A DNA stretch of 64,000 nucleotides from Brevundimonas pishanensis. Lineage in GTDB: Bacteria; Pseudomonadota; Alphaproteobacteria; Caulobacterales; Caulobacteraceae. The stretch is from assembly GCF_022750635.1 (NCBI RefSeq), contig NZ_JAJKBG010000005.1, positions 248,001-312,000 on the forward strand, written 5' to 3'. Each line of letters opens with the position of its first letter. Position 1 is the stretch's first letter. The translations under genes and the position numbers were made by a program. Under the pieces are notes generated by a model. That model was given only the letters and a program-made list of their open reading frames with translations. It searched no databases and had not been told where the DNA came from. Positions 27,601 through 36,307 of the stretch are shown here, one piece after another.

Positions 27601-30600
27601 GGCGTCGGCGGCTTTGGCGGCGCAGGCGGCGATGCGGGCAATGCATCGGTTGATTACGCAGGCGATATCTACACGCAGGGTCGCGGCTCCTACGCGGCAT
27701 TGGTCCAGTCGATTGGCGGCGGCGGCGGTTCGGGCGGCATGAACGTCTCGGGCGTTATCGCCGGTTCGCAACAGACCGCAGGCGCGCTGGGCTTCGGTCT
27801 GGGCGGCTTCGGTGGAACTGGCGGTAACGCAGGTGACGTGCTGGGCACGTTAACCGGCAATGTCACGACGATGGGCGATGGCGCATGGGGCACCATGTTG
27901 CAGTCGGTCGGCGGTTCGGGTGGCTCGGGTGGCCTGAATGTCACCGGCTCCGTCGCTCTGACGGCAGGCTCGACCGGCGCATCCATCGGTCTGGGCGTCG
28001 GCGGCTTCGGCGGCGGCGGCGGCGATGCGGGTCGCGTCGAGGGCACGGTCACCGGAACCTATTACACCAAGGGCAAGGACGCCTTCGGTGCGGTGGCACA
28101 GTCCATCGGCGGCGGTGGCGGTGCAGGCGGTATCAATGTCACCGGTGCATTGTCCTTCAGCCAGGGCAACAGCGTCTCGGTCGGCATGGGTCTGGGCGGC
28201 TTTGGCGGCGCAGGCGGCTCGGCATCGGACGTGGACTTCACCCGCTTGGGTGACACCCAGACCATGGGCGAAAATGCCGACGGCGTGCTGATGCAATCGG
28301 TCGGTGGTTCCGGCGGTGCAGGAGCCATCAATGTCACCGGAGGCATGTCGTTCACCAACGGCAGCACGGCCACGGCCATCACCATCGGCGTCGGCGGCTT
28401 CGGCGGCGGCGGCGGTAACGCAGGCGATGTCACGGGCAATGTTCAGGGCAATGTCTGGGCCTCGGGTGCCGCAACAGATTTCGTCGAAACCTTTGTCAAT
28501 GAAGAGGGCGAGACCACACAGCTGCGTCGTCGCGACAACGGTTCAAACGGCGTCGTCGCCCAGTCCATCGGCGGTGGCGGCGGCAATGGCGGCCTCAATG
28601 TTTCGGGGGGCATCGCCTTTGCGCCTCCGCAATCGGCAGATACGCGCACCGCGACCCTCGGTCTGGGGGGCTTTGGTGGTGCCGGCGGTGACGCAGGCCG
28701 TGTCGATCTGACGGTCGGTTCGGCGACGAATGCGGAGCGGATTCAGGTTCAGGCCAATGGTGACAACCGTTCGGCTGTTATGGCCCAGTCCATCGGTGGC
28801 GGCGGCGGTAACGGCGGCATTAACGTCGCTGGCGGTATCACCCTAGACGGACAACTCACGCTGGGTATGGGCGGCTTTGGCGGCGACGGCGGCATCGGCT
28901 CGACGGTCGATCTGGCCGTGGATGCCAACCTGTTCGCAGCCGGAAGTCTGGCCCGCGGTCTGCTGGCCCAATCGATTGGCGGTGGCGGCGGTGCCGGTGC
29001 CATCAATGTGGCCGGGGGCTTCCAGGCCGACCAATATACCTCCGAGCCGTCAGTGGTCTTCGGCATTGGTGGTTTTGGCGGTGCGGGCGGTCGCTCGGAC
29101 GATGTCACGGTTCTCCATGCGGGTAACATCGTGGTCGAGGGCAAGGACACGGTCGGCGCTCTGGTCCAGTCCATCGCGGGCGGTGGCGGCTCGGGCGGCC
29201 TGAACGTCTCGGCGGCGGCCTCTATCGGCGACAAGAACTCGTTTGCAGTGTCTGCCGGCATCGGTGGCATGGGCGGCACGGGCGATGACGCCGGTGACGT
29301 GAACTTCACCAGCGTCGGCAACATCCTCGTCAACTCCAAGGTGGTCTCCACCACCGATGGCGGCACCGAGTTTGCCAGCACCGACTTCACCGGCGGTGGC
29401 GCAGGCGTGCTCGTTCAGTCAATTGGCGGCGGCGGCGGTAGCGGCGGCATCAATGTCGCCGGTGCGATCTCGCGTGCAGGCTCGCCCATCGCGCTGGGCA
29501 TGGGCGGTTCGGGCGGTTCGGGCGGCAACGCCGGTTCCGTCACGGTCACCCGCGGCTGGACCGATGCAGGCGGTGTGCAAACCGCTGCCCCGGGCCTTAT
29601 CCGTACCTTCGGCGAAGGCACCAGCGGTCTGGTCGCCCAGTCGATTGGCGGTGGCGGCGGTGACGCAGCCTATAACCTTGCGCTCGGCCTCAAGCCTACC
29701 GGCTCCGGCCAGCAGGGCAGCGAAGTCGGCATCCTTATGGCCATTGGTGGCTCGGGTGCAGGCGCAGGCTCGGGCGACGTCGTGGACGTCCGTCACAACG
29801 GCAACATCGTCACCCAAGGCAATCTGGCCAAGGGCATTGTCGCCCAGTCGATTGGCGGCGGCGGCGGTAACGCCACCTATAACGTCGCGGCAGGCCTGTT
29901 CCGTGATGCACGTGCTTCCATGACGGTTGCGCTGGGCGGTGGCACGGGGGCTGCCGGTCGCGGCGAGGCTGTCAGCGTCGAGCACATCGGCGACATCATC
30001 ACCCAGGGGCGCGGTGCCACCGGTATTCTGGCCCAGTCCATCGGCGGTGGCGGTGGCAGCACCGGCAACGACATCTCGATGGCCGAAGGTGCCTCGGCTT
30101 CTGTCGACATCAGCATCGGCCGCAAGGGTGGTTCCGGTGGTGAGGGCGGTACTGTCGACGTTGACGCCGAAGGCCGTATTTACACGCTGGGCGACAATGC
30201 CGACGGCATTCTGGTCCAGTCGATTGGCGGCGGCGGTGGCGCGTCCAGCAACCACGAAATCGGCTTCGGCTATGAAACCGAGGACGAGCAGTCCTACGGC
30301 GGCTCGCTGGCAGTCGGTATCGAAGGTGGTCTGGGCGCAACCGCGGACGACGTCAGCGTCCGCTTTGCCGGTGAACTGGTCACCACGGGTCGTGAAGCCC
30401 GCGGTATCTTTGCCCAGTCGATCGGCGGCGGCGGCGGCGCGGCGGGTGAACTGTCCACCGGCCTGTCGGGTACGTCGGTAGCTGTGGCTATCGGTGCAAC
30501 CGGCGGTCAGGGCGCACTGTCCGGCGACGTGAGCGCTTTCAACACGGGGGTCATCCAGACGGCGGGTGCCTATTCCGACGGTATCCTCGCACAGGCTATC

Positions 30601-33600
30601 GGCGGCGGTGGCGGCGCTGGCAGCAGCGTCCAGATCTCCAACAAAGCCATCAAGCCGCCCGCGAACGCCAGCCTGGCAACGGCATCTCTGGCCGTTGGCG
30701 GCAACGGCGGCGATGGCGCGCTGGGCGGTGACGTTCTGGTCGATAACGCAGGCCGTATCCTGACCTCGGGGGCCAATGCCTATGGCGTGCGCGCCCAGTC
30801 GATCGGCGGCGGCGGCGGTGTCGCGGGCAATGTCCTCAACTATACCTTGCAGGGTATGGCTGACAGCCAGTCCATCGAGCTGAACGTCGGCGGTTCGGGC
30901 GGCGTCGGTGCCGCTTCGGGCGATGTGGATGTGACCAACACGGGTCTGATCTACACCCGCGGCGCAGACGCCATCGGCGTTAGCGCCAACGCCATTGGCG
31001 GCGGCGGCGGTGACGCAGGGTCGGTCGTGTCGATTGCGGCCACCTTTGCGCCGGGTAACAGCAACAACCGCGTGGTCGCCAACATCGGCGGCTCGGGCGG
31101 TGAAGGCGGCGTGGGCGGTGATGTCACCGTGACTAACCGCGCTGTGTCGGGCGAGGAGTTCAGCGGGACCATCCTGACCGAAGGCGCACGCGCATACGGC
31201 ATCCTCGCCCAATCGATCGGCGGCGGCGGCGGTAACGGTGCCACTGTGGTCAATATCCAGGCCGGTCTGAGCGGTAACGGCAGCTTCGGCGCAGGTCTCA
31301 GCCTTGGCGGTCGTGGTGGTGAAGGCGGCTATGCCGGCAGCGTCACTGTCGACAACTCGGGCCTGATCGGAACGCGTGGCGATGGCGCGCACGGTATCGT
31401 GGCCCAGTCGATTGGCGGCGGCGGCGGTAACGGCGGCCTGTCGCTGCTGGTCAATGCGCAACTGAACCCCAACACCACTGCACCGATGATCAACATTGGC
31501 GGCATGGGTGCCGATGGCGGCGACGGCGGCGTGGTTCGTGTCGACAACAGCGGCTCGATCATCACCGAAGGCGCGCGGGCTCACGGCATCGTGGCCCAGT
31601 CGATTGGCGGCGGCGGCGGTAATGCCAACTTCGGCATTTCGGCAGGCACCGACCTCGACGCCATGGCGATCAACAATACGCTGGCGTTCGCGCTGGGCCT
31701 GACAGGTGGCGGGGTCGGTGGTGCGGGCGGCAACGTCATCGTGAACCACACCGGCGACATCACGGTGCTGGGCGAGAACTCGGTGGCCATCAAGGCCGAG
31801 AGTATCAACGGCGGCGGCGGCACGCTGGCGCTGGATCTGGACGGCATTGTCGGCTTTATCGACGAGAAGCTCGGGAACGATCCTCTGGCTCCGGCACCGC
31901 TGGATCCGGCGGCGCTGGTTCAGATGGGCGCGGACGGCGCGTCGGGCATGAACGCCAACCGCGTAGATGTGACCACCACGGGCAGCTTCCAGATGGCGGG
32001 TGCGGGTGCCATTGGCGACCTGACCCAATCGATTGCCGGTGGCGGCGGTACGGTCGACCTCAAGGCCCGCGTCGCATCGGCTGCTCTGCAGGCGGGCGCG
32101 GTACCGGTCGAGTTCACCGTGGCTCTCGGTGGCCAGAATGGTTCGTCCAACTCTGCGGGTGACATCCTGACCGCGCACAGCGGCAACCTGACGGCAACGG
32201 GTGACATGGCCACGGCCATTCTGACCCAGGCCATCGGCGGCGGCGGCGGCGTAGCGCGCGTCAACCTTTCGGCGGATGCAGGCGGCCTTATCGGCCAATC
32301 GCAGATGCAACTGGGTGCGTCCCTGTCGCTGAACGAGCGGGGCGGCGCAATCAGCCGCACCCAGACCGGCGATGTCCTTACGGGCGGAGCTTTCGGTATC
32401 GGCACCCTGCTGCAATCCATCGGCGGTGGCGGCGGCTCGCTGACCGCTTCGTTCGATGGTGCGAATACTGGCAGCGCAATCCTGCTGGGTGCGACGAACG
32501 CAACGGGAGCGAGCGGCAACGACGTCACCGGCCTATTCAACGGCGGCACGCAGACCTTCGGCAACCACGCTGTCGGTCTGGTGCTGCAGTCGATTGGCGG
32601 CGGCGGCGGTACTGTCCGCGTTCAGGGCCAGTCTGCGGCTGATGTCGTGCTGGGCGGGCACTCGGGCACGTACGGCGATGCGGGTGGTGTCTCGCTGACG
32701 CATGGCGGCGGCGTTTATACTTCGGGCATCTTTGCCCACGGTCTGGTGCTGCAATCCATCGGTGGTGGCGGTGGTGCCGTCTTCGGTGATCTGGCGGGCG
32801 GTATGCTCGATCTGTCGGCCGATAACGGCGGCAACGGTCAGTCGATCTTCCTGCGCCAGAACGATGTCGTGGTGACCTCGGGCGACAATGCCTATGGCGC
32901 GATTGCCCAGTCTCTGGGCGGCGGCGGCGGTTGGGTCGATGGACTGTTCGCTGGCTCGGCCAATGGTGCCGGTGCGGGTGGACAGATCGACCTGGCGTTC
33001 GGCAACGCCGTCTATGCGGTGGGCCAGAACAGTGTCGCGGTCTTCGCCCAGAGCGCAGGTTCGGATGGCGCAGGCAATATCAGCATAAACCTGGACGGCG
33101 CAGTGCGCGGCGGTTCGGGCAATGGTGCCGGTATCCAACTGGAAGGTGGTCTGAACAACCAGATCGTCACTGCGACCAGCCTCTCGGCCATTTCCGGCTG
33201 GGCGATCCGCGCAAGCGGTGGCAACGATACCGTCGTCAACAACGGTATGGTAGCCGGTAACATCGATCTGGGCGGCGGTGACAACCGCTTCCTGAACGGC
33301 GTCGATGGCAGCTTCCTCGCCTTCAACACCATCCGCCTGCGTGACAGCGGCATCTCGACCCTGTCGGCCCGCTCGATGTCGCCTTCGGCGGTGGCGGTAC
33401 CGGCCGGCGCAGCGACCTTCACGAACGAGGGCGTGTTGCGACTGGGTCTGGAAGCCTCGTCTTGGCCGGTTGATCTGGCTGCGGGTGAAACCTTCGGCGA
33501 CTACGACGACCTGCTGCCGGCGGTCGAGAACCTGTATCTCGGGGCGCGTGCGATCACGACGGTCGAACTGGACGGAAACTTCGTCCAGACGGCGACGGGT

Positions 33601-34941
33601 CGTACCCTGTTTGACGTGGCCTTTGGCAGCTATGCCTCGGACCAGGTCAAGGTTTCCGGTGATGCGGTGGTCAACGGCACGGTGGATATCAACCTTGTCT
33701 GGCTGGAAGACCTGAAGCCGATCACCTTGTTCGACGTGGCGGGCGAGAGCTTTGTGAACGCCGCAAACCCGCAACGCACGCTGGCGCTCAACTTCGCGCT
33801 CAAGGCCAGCGACGAGGGTATCCAGTTGTTGGTGGACAGCGACTTTGGCCAGTCCTTCCTGCGTCCGAACGAGGTCCGCCTTGGCGGTCACATGGATTCG
33901 GCTCTGGAGACCGGCGGCGCTACCGGTATCGGTCGTCTGATGTCGGCTCTGGGCAATATGGTGGCCGGTCAGGAAGACCTGTACCAGTCCATCTTCGCCG
34001 AGCTGAACCCCGAGGGCCACGTCGCCTCCATGCAGACCCAGTATTACGGGGCAACCAGCTTCGCCAACCAGCTGTTCGGTTGCGATGTTGCTGCGTCGGC
34101 GAACGAGCGCTGCGTCTGGGGCAAGGGTTCCACCACGGCCTTCGATCAGGAGGCCACGGGCGAGTACTGGGGCGCGACCAGCCATGTTTTCAACGCACGC
34201 TTTGGTATGCAGCAACAGTTGAACAGCGACTGGGCTGTGGCACTGGCGGGCGGCTATAACAGCCTCGCACGCCAGCAGATCAGCAATGGCCGAATGAGCA
34301 CTCAAGGCGACGGCTTTGACGTCGGCATCGGCGCGGCGCGTCGCTGGGCCAAGGGCACCGAGCTGCAGCTCAACGCCTCGGCGGGCTGGCAATGGCTGGA
34401 AAGCCAGCGCTACGGCTATGTGTTCGATGTCATGACTGCCAAGTCGGAAGGCCAGAACGGCTATGCCCAACTGGGTGCCGAACTGGGTCACACCATCCGT
34501 GCGGGCGACTTCTTCTTCCGTCCGGCGCTGAATGCACAGGCCACGGCCCTGCACACCGGCGCATATAAGGAAGAAGGCTGGGATGGTCTGGGCGCACGCG
34601 TGGTGTCCGATACCCAGTGGATCGGTGCCATCGAGCCCAAGATCACCTCGGGCTGGACCTTCGATCCGGCCAGCGGCGTGCGTGCCGATCTCGCGATTAC
34701 GGCAGGTCGCGTGCATCGCTCCGAGGATGGCATCTACCTGCCGATCCAGCTTATCGGCTCCAAGACGGCGTCTGATCCGGCTCTGATCACGACGCCGCTG
34801 GACCGCAGCGCTTGGAAGCTGGGCTTTGAGGCCAAGGTTGTCACCGACGCCGGCGTCTCCTTCCAGGCGGGCTACGACGGCCAGCTGGGCGACAAGGCCA
34901 ATGTCCACACCGGATCTGTCAGCGTTCGCTGGCAGTTCTGA
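21604..34941 (+). CDS. Giant glycine-rich autotransporter adhesin (type Va secretion), 4445 residues
   Basis: One uninterrupted frame of 13.3 kb. Residues 1-~88 are a charged helical extension; 91-~112 form the signal core (ARAFAALTGGALLALPGLAAA). The passenger (~115-3900) consists of about 55 copies of an approximately 64-residue unit whose hallmark is xGIxAQSIGGGGGNGG followed by a Gly-rich turn and a T/S-V-N strand pair, consistent with a long beta-helix. A non-repetitive linker precedes the C-terminal barrel (~4135-4445), which starts at SMQTQYYGATSFANQLF and ends SVSVRWQF with the terminal aromatic required for insertion by BamA. Only two Cys occur in the linker/barrel entry (GCDVAAS...ERCVWG). 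I chose the ATG at 21604 because GGGGGAAG precedes it; the frame is open upstream to 21511. Probable cell-surface adhesin or biofilm protein; the ligand is unknown. Confidence 0.88.
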   Translation: MKITSREMNRIAAIVDKVVGELDIHAADMELRRIVRSEAEAVRATLGEASTKGAERLRASLDRLVALMEMPAAVEAERPRGRDVLFSLKSLARAFAALTGGALLALPGLAAAADVGGAIVHPISNAQLTITEVVAMGVVAIDATGTEYFIFNVPTVGTSIADPNSVPDADGNPTGTTTVIGYKLMDGTSVDTYVLNASGVPVYREAGQPDVPIYEIVYGTPASGTVGSPGYTPPVASGSLQTVTSLADGGIDAVRPEDTAVSGSGSGRITVIQRGSNGSNGRTGVFFIPASSGSAGKTGPAVNVTQQVDNAITANGGAGITYASIGGNGGHGGGSYVNLAGGGKSGGQGGSGGTVNVTLNGNGSVTTSGSNAHGIVIQSRAGRGGNGGDSWATTGSAGNGGSSNSGGSVTVNNRLDVTTTGTRSHGMLVQSLGGGAGDSGSSYGLFGAGGDAGWGGHGGSVSVTNGGNIATWGQGSFGILAQSIGGQGGDSGNVGGLAALGGHAGSGGNGGAVSVTTLEGSYIYTGGSGSHGIVAQSIGGGGGTGGTSGGLVAVGSRGGVGGNGGSVQVYHNADLETHGAGAYGILAQSIGGGGGTAGTTAGAVALGVGGNIGGSASSVTVNVGASGTIHTSGLTSAGIVAQSIGGGGGDGSSSGGFVSLGGGGGSAGHANQVTVTNQGEIITGGAGADAIIAQSIGGGGGRGGATGGFVALGGKGSAGGNASTASVTNTGTIRTSGDLSRGMLVQSIGGGGGAAGAAGGVFASGGTGGVGGSSVARIGATSSAESSGAAVAATNSGSIVTSGKMSTAIQAQSIGGGGGDGANAGGFFMAIGGNGAKGGAAGAVTVTNSGSLITTGDDSHGILAQSIGGGGGNGGSTVSAAILTSVSIGGDGAGGGKGGVVTINQSNNPDAASVITTNGDRSYGVLAQSIGGGGGNGGYAISTAIGAGAGVAVSIGGDGAGGGNGDAVNYTGFARINTGTFDGETRGGSNSTGLLLQSIGGGGGNGGFTIANSVTGLVGAAVSVAIGGSGDAGGDGGNITMRDAGGSITTRGDFASGLVAQSIGGGGGNGGFSIGTSVLGGLGAAVTATIGGDGANGGRGGVVDINYTGNISTLGMGATGVLLQSISGGGGNGGFSIATGVGGIAAPAITVGLGGSGGQGQAGNSVIGVIDGNISTYGILSNGFVAQSIGGGGGSGGYNVSGSVSGGIGGLGIAVGIGGTGGGGGAGGMVDASVLGQIYTQGMLSTAFIAQSIGGGGGSGGYNISGAVAGGLGSGAITVGLGGAGGSGGDAGAVTAYVGDDILTEGMMSDGLVAQSIGGGGGNGGFNVSGSIAGGLGAGSISVGLGGSGGSAGDAGAVVATADGQIGTKGDYSNAYVAQSIGGGGGAGGFNVSGSIAGGLGSGSISVGLGGGGGGAGNGGTVTATANDTIITEGRGSFGMIAQSIGGGGGAGAFNVSGGIGGAAFGSGSISVGLGGSGGGGGNAAAVIAKAKSIQTSGDSATAFLAQSVGGSGGAGGMNVSGAISGSGMGAGSISVGLGGSGAGGGDGSTVDAEVIGNVLTLGNYSEAVVAQSIGGGGGNGAFNVAFDASGAGIGAGGLAFGMGGSGAGGGHAALVELDITGNVETRGSYANAVVAQSVGGGGGAGGFNVSGGIAGAGTGSGTISIGLGGSAGSGGNAGDVNVTLEGLTRTAGTESRAIIAQSLGGGGGAGGFNVAGSVTGAGTGSGSINFGLGGSGGAGGNAGAVNLSVTGAQITSGQYAAITAGKGAVAITAQSVGGGGGAGGFNVAGGISAAGTGAGNISVGLGGTGGDGGNAGAVLADIIGSIDTSGEDATGLLAQSVGGGGGSGGFNVTGNITAATQGAGNIGVGVGGMGGGGGDAGTVTANLEGDVVTRMAGANAIVVQSIGGGGGSGGLNVSGGIAASSQSGGTVTVGVGGFGGDGGDASDVSGLVRGDIGTQMANSAGLTYQSIGGGGGSGGMNVSGSIAAGLQGAGAISVGVGGFGGAGGDAGNASVDYAGDIYTQGRGSYAALVQSIGGGGGSGGMNVSGVIAGSQQTAGALGFGLGGFGGTGGNAGDVLGTLTGNVTTMGDGAWGTMLQSVGGSGGSGGLNVTGSVALTAGSTGASIGLGVGGFGGGGGDAGRVEGTVTGTYYTKGKDAFGAVAQSIGGGGGAGGINVTGALSFSQGNSVSVGMGLGGFGGAGGSASDVDFTRLGDTQTMGENADGVLMQSVGGSGGAGAINVTGGMSFTNGSTATAITIGVGGFGGGGGNAGDVTGNVQGNVWASGAATDFVETFVNEEGETTQLRRRDNGSNGVVAQSIGGGGGNGGLNVSGGIAFAPPQSADTRTATLGLGGFGGAGGDAGRVDLTVGSATNAERIQVQANGDNRSAVMAQSIGGGGGNGGINVAGGITLDGQLTLGMGGFGGDGGIGSTVDLAVDANLFAAGSLARGLLAQSIGGGGGAGAINVAGGFQADQYTSEPSVVFGIGGFGGAGGRSDDVTVLHAGNIVVEGKDTVGALVQSIAGGGGSGGLNVSAAASIGDKNSFAVSAGIGGMGGTGDDAGDVNFTSVGNILVNSKVVSTTDGGTEFASTDFTGGGAGVLVQSIGGGGGSGGINVAGAISRAGSPIALGMGGSGGSGGNAGSVTVTRGWTDAGGVQTAAPGLIRTFGEGTSGLVAQSIGGGGGDAAYNLALGLKPTGSGQQGSEVGILMAIGGSGAGAGSGDVVDVRHNGNIVTQGNLAKGIVAQSIGGGGGNATYNVAAGLFRDARASMTVALGGGTGAAGRGEAVSVEHIGDIITQGRGATGILAQSIGGGGGSTGNDISMAEGASASVDISIGRKGGSGGEGGTVDVDAEGRIYTLGDNADGILVQSIGGGGGASSNHEIGFGYETEDEQSYGGSLAVGIEGGLGATADDVSVRFAGELVTTGREARGIFAQSIGGGGGAAGELSTGLSGTSVAVAIGATGGQGALSGDVSAFNTGVIQTAGAYSDGILAQAIGGGGGAGSSVQISNKAIKPPANASLATASLAVGGNGGDGALGGDVLVDNAGRILTSGANAYGVRAQSIGGGGGVAGNVLNYTLQGMADSQSIELNVGGSGGVGAASGDVDVTNTGLIYTRGADAIGVSANAIGGGGGDAGSVVSIAATFAPGNSNNRVVANIGGSGGEGGVGGDVTVTNRAVSGEEFSGTILTEGARAYGILAQSIGGGGGNGATVVNIQAGLSGNGSFGAGLSLGGRGGEGGYAGSVTVDNSGLIGTRGDGAHGIVAQSIGGGGGNGGLSLLVNAQLNPNTTAPMINIGGMGADGGDGGVVRVDNSGSIITEGARAHGIVAQSIGGGGGNANFGISAGTDLDAMAINNTLAFALGLTGGGVGGAGGNVIVNHTGDITVLGENSVAIKAESINGGGGTLALDLDGIVGFIDEKLGNDPLAPAPLDPAALVQMGADGASGMNANRVDVTTTGSFQMAGAGAIGDLTQSIAGGGGTVDLKARVASAALQAGAVPVEFTVALGGQNGSSNSAGDILTAHSGNLTATGDMATAILTQAIGGGGGVARVNLSADAGGLIGQSQMQLGASLSLNERGGAISRTQTGDVLTGGAFGIGTLLQSIGGGGGSLTASFDGANTGSAILLGATNATGASGNDVTGLFNGGTQTFGNHAVGLVLQSIGGGGGTVRVQGQSAADVVLGGHSGTYGDAGGVSLTHGGGVYTSGIFAHGLVLQSIGGGGGAVFGDLAGGMLDLSADNGGNGQSIFLRQNDVVVTSGDNAYGAIAQSLGGGGGWVDGLFAGSANGAGAGGQIDLAFGNAVYAVGQNSVAVFAQSAGSDGAGNISINLDGAVRGGSGNGAGIQLEGGLNNQIVTATSLSAISGWAIRASGGNDTVVNNGMVAGNIDLGGGDNRFLNGVDGSFLAFNTIRLRDSGISTLSARSMSPSAVAVPAGAATFTNEGVLRLGLEASSWPVDLAAGETFGDYDDLLPAVENLYLGARAITTVELDGNFVQTATGRTLFDVAFGSYASDQVKVSGDAVVNGTVDINLVWLEDLKPITLFDVAGESFVNAANPQRTLALNFALKASDEGIQLLVDSDFGQSFLRPNEVRLGGHMDSALETGGATGIGRLMSALGNMVAGQEDLYQSIFAELNPEGHVASMQTQYYGATSFANQLFGCDVAASANERCVWGKGSTTAFDQEATGEYWGATSHVFNARFGMQQQLNSDWAVALAGGYNSLARQQISNGRMSTQGDGFDVGIGAARRWAKGTELQLNASAGWQWLESQRYGYVFDVMTAKSEGQNGYAQLGAELGHTIRAGDFFFRPALNAQATALHTGAYKEEGWDGLGARVVSDTQWIGAIEPKITSGWTFDPASGVRADLAITAGRVHRSEDGIYLPIQLIGSKTASDPALITTPLDRSAWKLGFEAKVVTDAGVSFQAGYDGQLGDKANVHTGSVSVRWQF
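22720..33060 (+). repeat. About 55 coding repeats of ~64 codons in the autotransporter passenger
   Basis: I counted about 55 occurrences of the AQSIGGGGG-type block, from HGIVIQSRAGRGG near 22725 to VAVFAQSAGS near 33050, an average spacing of about 190 bases. The DNA is also repetitive: CAGTCGATTGGCGGCGGCGG and close variants recur throughout, some in identical blocks of over 30 bases (for example near 31395 and 31587). The spacers between blocks vary, so units are diverged except for the core. Confidence 0.9.
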
Positions 34942-34966
34942 TCCCGTCACGGCGGTAAAAAAAGAG

Positions 34967-34998
34967 GACGGGTCCCTGACGGGGCCCGTCGTTTTTTT
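34967..34998 (+). terminator. Intrinsic terminator of the giant autotransporter gene
   Basis: GACGGGTCC (34967-34975) pairs with GGGCCCGTC (34982-34990), one G-U pair, followed by seven T. It lies 26 bp after the stop and probably also serves the converging DUF892 gene. Confidence 0.88.
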
Positions 34999-34999
34999 A

Positions 35000-35488
35000 T
35001 CAGGCGGCTTCCTGATTGGCCTGTGCGTCGGCCAGTCCGGTCAGATCGGTATCGGTCTGGCTTTCTTCCTGAAGCGTTTCGTCCAGAAGCTTGGCTGCAT
35101 CGTCCATACCCAGAACCTGTGCCCAGCGTTTGAGGGTGCCATAGCGGGTGATCTCGTAGTGCTCGACGGCCTGGGCCGAAGCGATCAGACCTGCATCCAG
35201 AGCGGAGGTATCCTTGTAGGTCTCCATGATCTCTTCGCCCTCGGCGATGATGCCTTCGATGGCGTCGCAGGTCTTGCCGCGGGCTGCCTTGCCGATGATC
35301 TCGAATACCTGCTGCAGTCGCTCGATCTGGCCTTCGGTTTGCGTCTCGTGCTTTTCAAAAGCAGCCTTGAGCTCGGGAGACTGTGCAGCGCGAGCCATTT
35401 TAGGAAGCGATTTCAGGATTTTGCGCTCGGCATAATAGATATCGCGCAGGGTATCATAGAACAGATCGTTCAGCGTTTTGTCAGCCAT
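35000..35488 (-). CDS. YciE/YciF-type ferritin-like protein (DUF892)
   Basis: 162 residues of four long helices. Glu/His residues typical of the DUF892 di-iron-like centre are seen in DTLRDIYYAERKILKSLPKM, AFEKHETQTEGQIERLQQVF, EGIIAEGEEIM and SAQAVEHYEITRYGTL. The family is associated with osmotic and stationary-phase stress and with iron-carboxylate chemistry, but its reaction is not settled. AGGAG upstream of the ATG supports the start. It is divergent from the DUF4142 gene at 35662. Confidence 0.9.
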   Translation of the reverse strand: MADKTLNDLFYDTLRDIYYAERKILKSLPKMARAAQSPELKAAFEKHETQTEGQIERLQQVFEIIGKAARGKTCDAIEGIIAEGEEIMETYKDTSALDAGLIASAQAVEHYEITRYGTLKRWAQVLGMDDAAKLLDETLQEESQTDTDLTGLADAQANQEAA

Positions 35489-35661
35489 AACAGCTCTCCT
35501 GAAGAGGATGGACGGGTGTGCTGAAAATGGTGATTTGTCCGGCGCTGTTCCTCATGTCCAACATCGGTCTTTGATCGACATCATCTGTGTTCGGATGGCG
35601 ACTTACGGCAACGACGTCGTGTGAAATCCTGTTTCTCTGTGGAAGCACGGAGGATTTTCAA

Positions 35662-36255
35662 ATGCGCAAACTTTTAATTCTGACCGGTCTCGTCGCGTCT
35701 AGTGCACTACTGGTGGCTTGCTCGAACGATGACGGTCGCAATGCAGTGGATCAAACTCAGGACAAGGTGGCTGAAGGCGTAGGCCAGGTCTCCGCCAGCG
35801 CCTGGGGTTCCAACAATCCCGAAACCTATGCCATGAGCGCCTCGATGGGCGATATGTACGAGATCCGCTCGGCCGATCTGGCCCTGCAGCATTCGTCCAA
35901 TGATAAGGTCAAAGAGCTGGCTCGCATGATCAAGGCTGATCACACGGCCGCGTCCGAGCAGCTTAAAACCGCTGTCGGAAGCGCCGGTGTGAGGGTGGCC
36001 ACGGCCAATGAACTGGACGAGCGCCGAAAGGGCATGCTGGACAATCTAGCCGGTGCCGATAAGGCCGGTTTCGACAAGGCCTATCTTGAACAGCAGGTGG
36101 CAGCCCACGAAGAAGCACTGACCCTGCATCGCGGCTTCACCGAGAACACCGATGCGCCTGAACTGCGCGAGCATGCGCGCACTGTGATCCCCAAGATCGA
36201 AGCTCACTTGAAGACCGCACGCGAACTGCTGGCGAACGTGCAATCGTCCAACTGA
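35662..36255 (+). CDS. DUF4142 lipoprotein
   Basis: 197 residues. The signal peptide ends in the lipobox LVAC with Cys20. The mature region is helical with the DUF4142 pattern: SMGDMYEIRSADLALQHSSN, VKELARMIKADHTAASEQL and FDKAYLEQQVAAHEEALTLH. The fold is ferritin-like; the function is unknown. GGAGGA upstream fixes the ATG at 35662. Together with the DUF892 gene opposite it, it suggests a small stress-response cluster. Confidence 0.9.
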   Translation: MRKLLILTGLVASSALLVACSNDDGRNAVDQTQDKVAEGVGQVSASAWGSNNPETYAMSASMGDMYEIRSADLALQHSSNDKVKELARMIKADHTAASEQLKTAVGSAGVRVATANELDERRKGMLDNLAGADKAGFDKAYLEQQVAAHEEALTLHRGFTENTDAPELREHARTVIPKIEAHLKTARELLANVQSSN

Positions 36256-36270
36256 TTAACCGCTAACAAC

Positions 36271-36306
36271 AAGGGGCGCTGTGATCGATCACAGCGCCCC
36301 TTTTTT
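36271..36306. terminator. Strong bidirectional terminator
   Basis: A perfect palindromic stem of 16 bp (AAGGGGCGCTGTGATC and its complement) followed by TTTTT, with an A-rich side on the other strand, between the converging DUF4142 and small-protein genes. Confidence 0.92.
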
Positions 36307-36307
36307 G

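Noticed and set aside
29419..32415. 998-codon open frame antisense to the giant autotransporter
   Set aside because: It mirrors the repetitive GC-rich codons of the sense gene and has low-complexity Ala/Arg/Asp composition; no ribosome site or family pattern.
22700..33060. CRISPR-like regular repeats
   Set aside because: The repeats are in-frame coding units with diverged spacers of coding sequence; there are no cas genes and the period is about 190 bp.
32533..34950. 805-codon open frame antisense to the autotransporter 3' end
   Set aside because: Same reason: a frame kept open by strong codon bias of the sense strand, with no protein-like motifs.
35489..35661. EcfG-type (general stress) promoters with GGAAC upstream of the DUF892 gene and of the small-gene pair
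   Set aside because: GGAAC occurs, but no CGTT-type -10 element is found at the required 16-17 bp spacing in either case.
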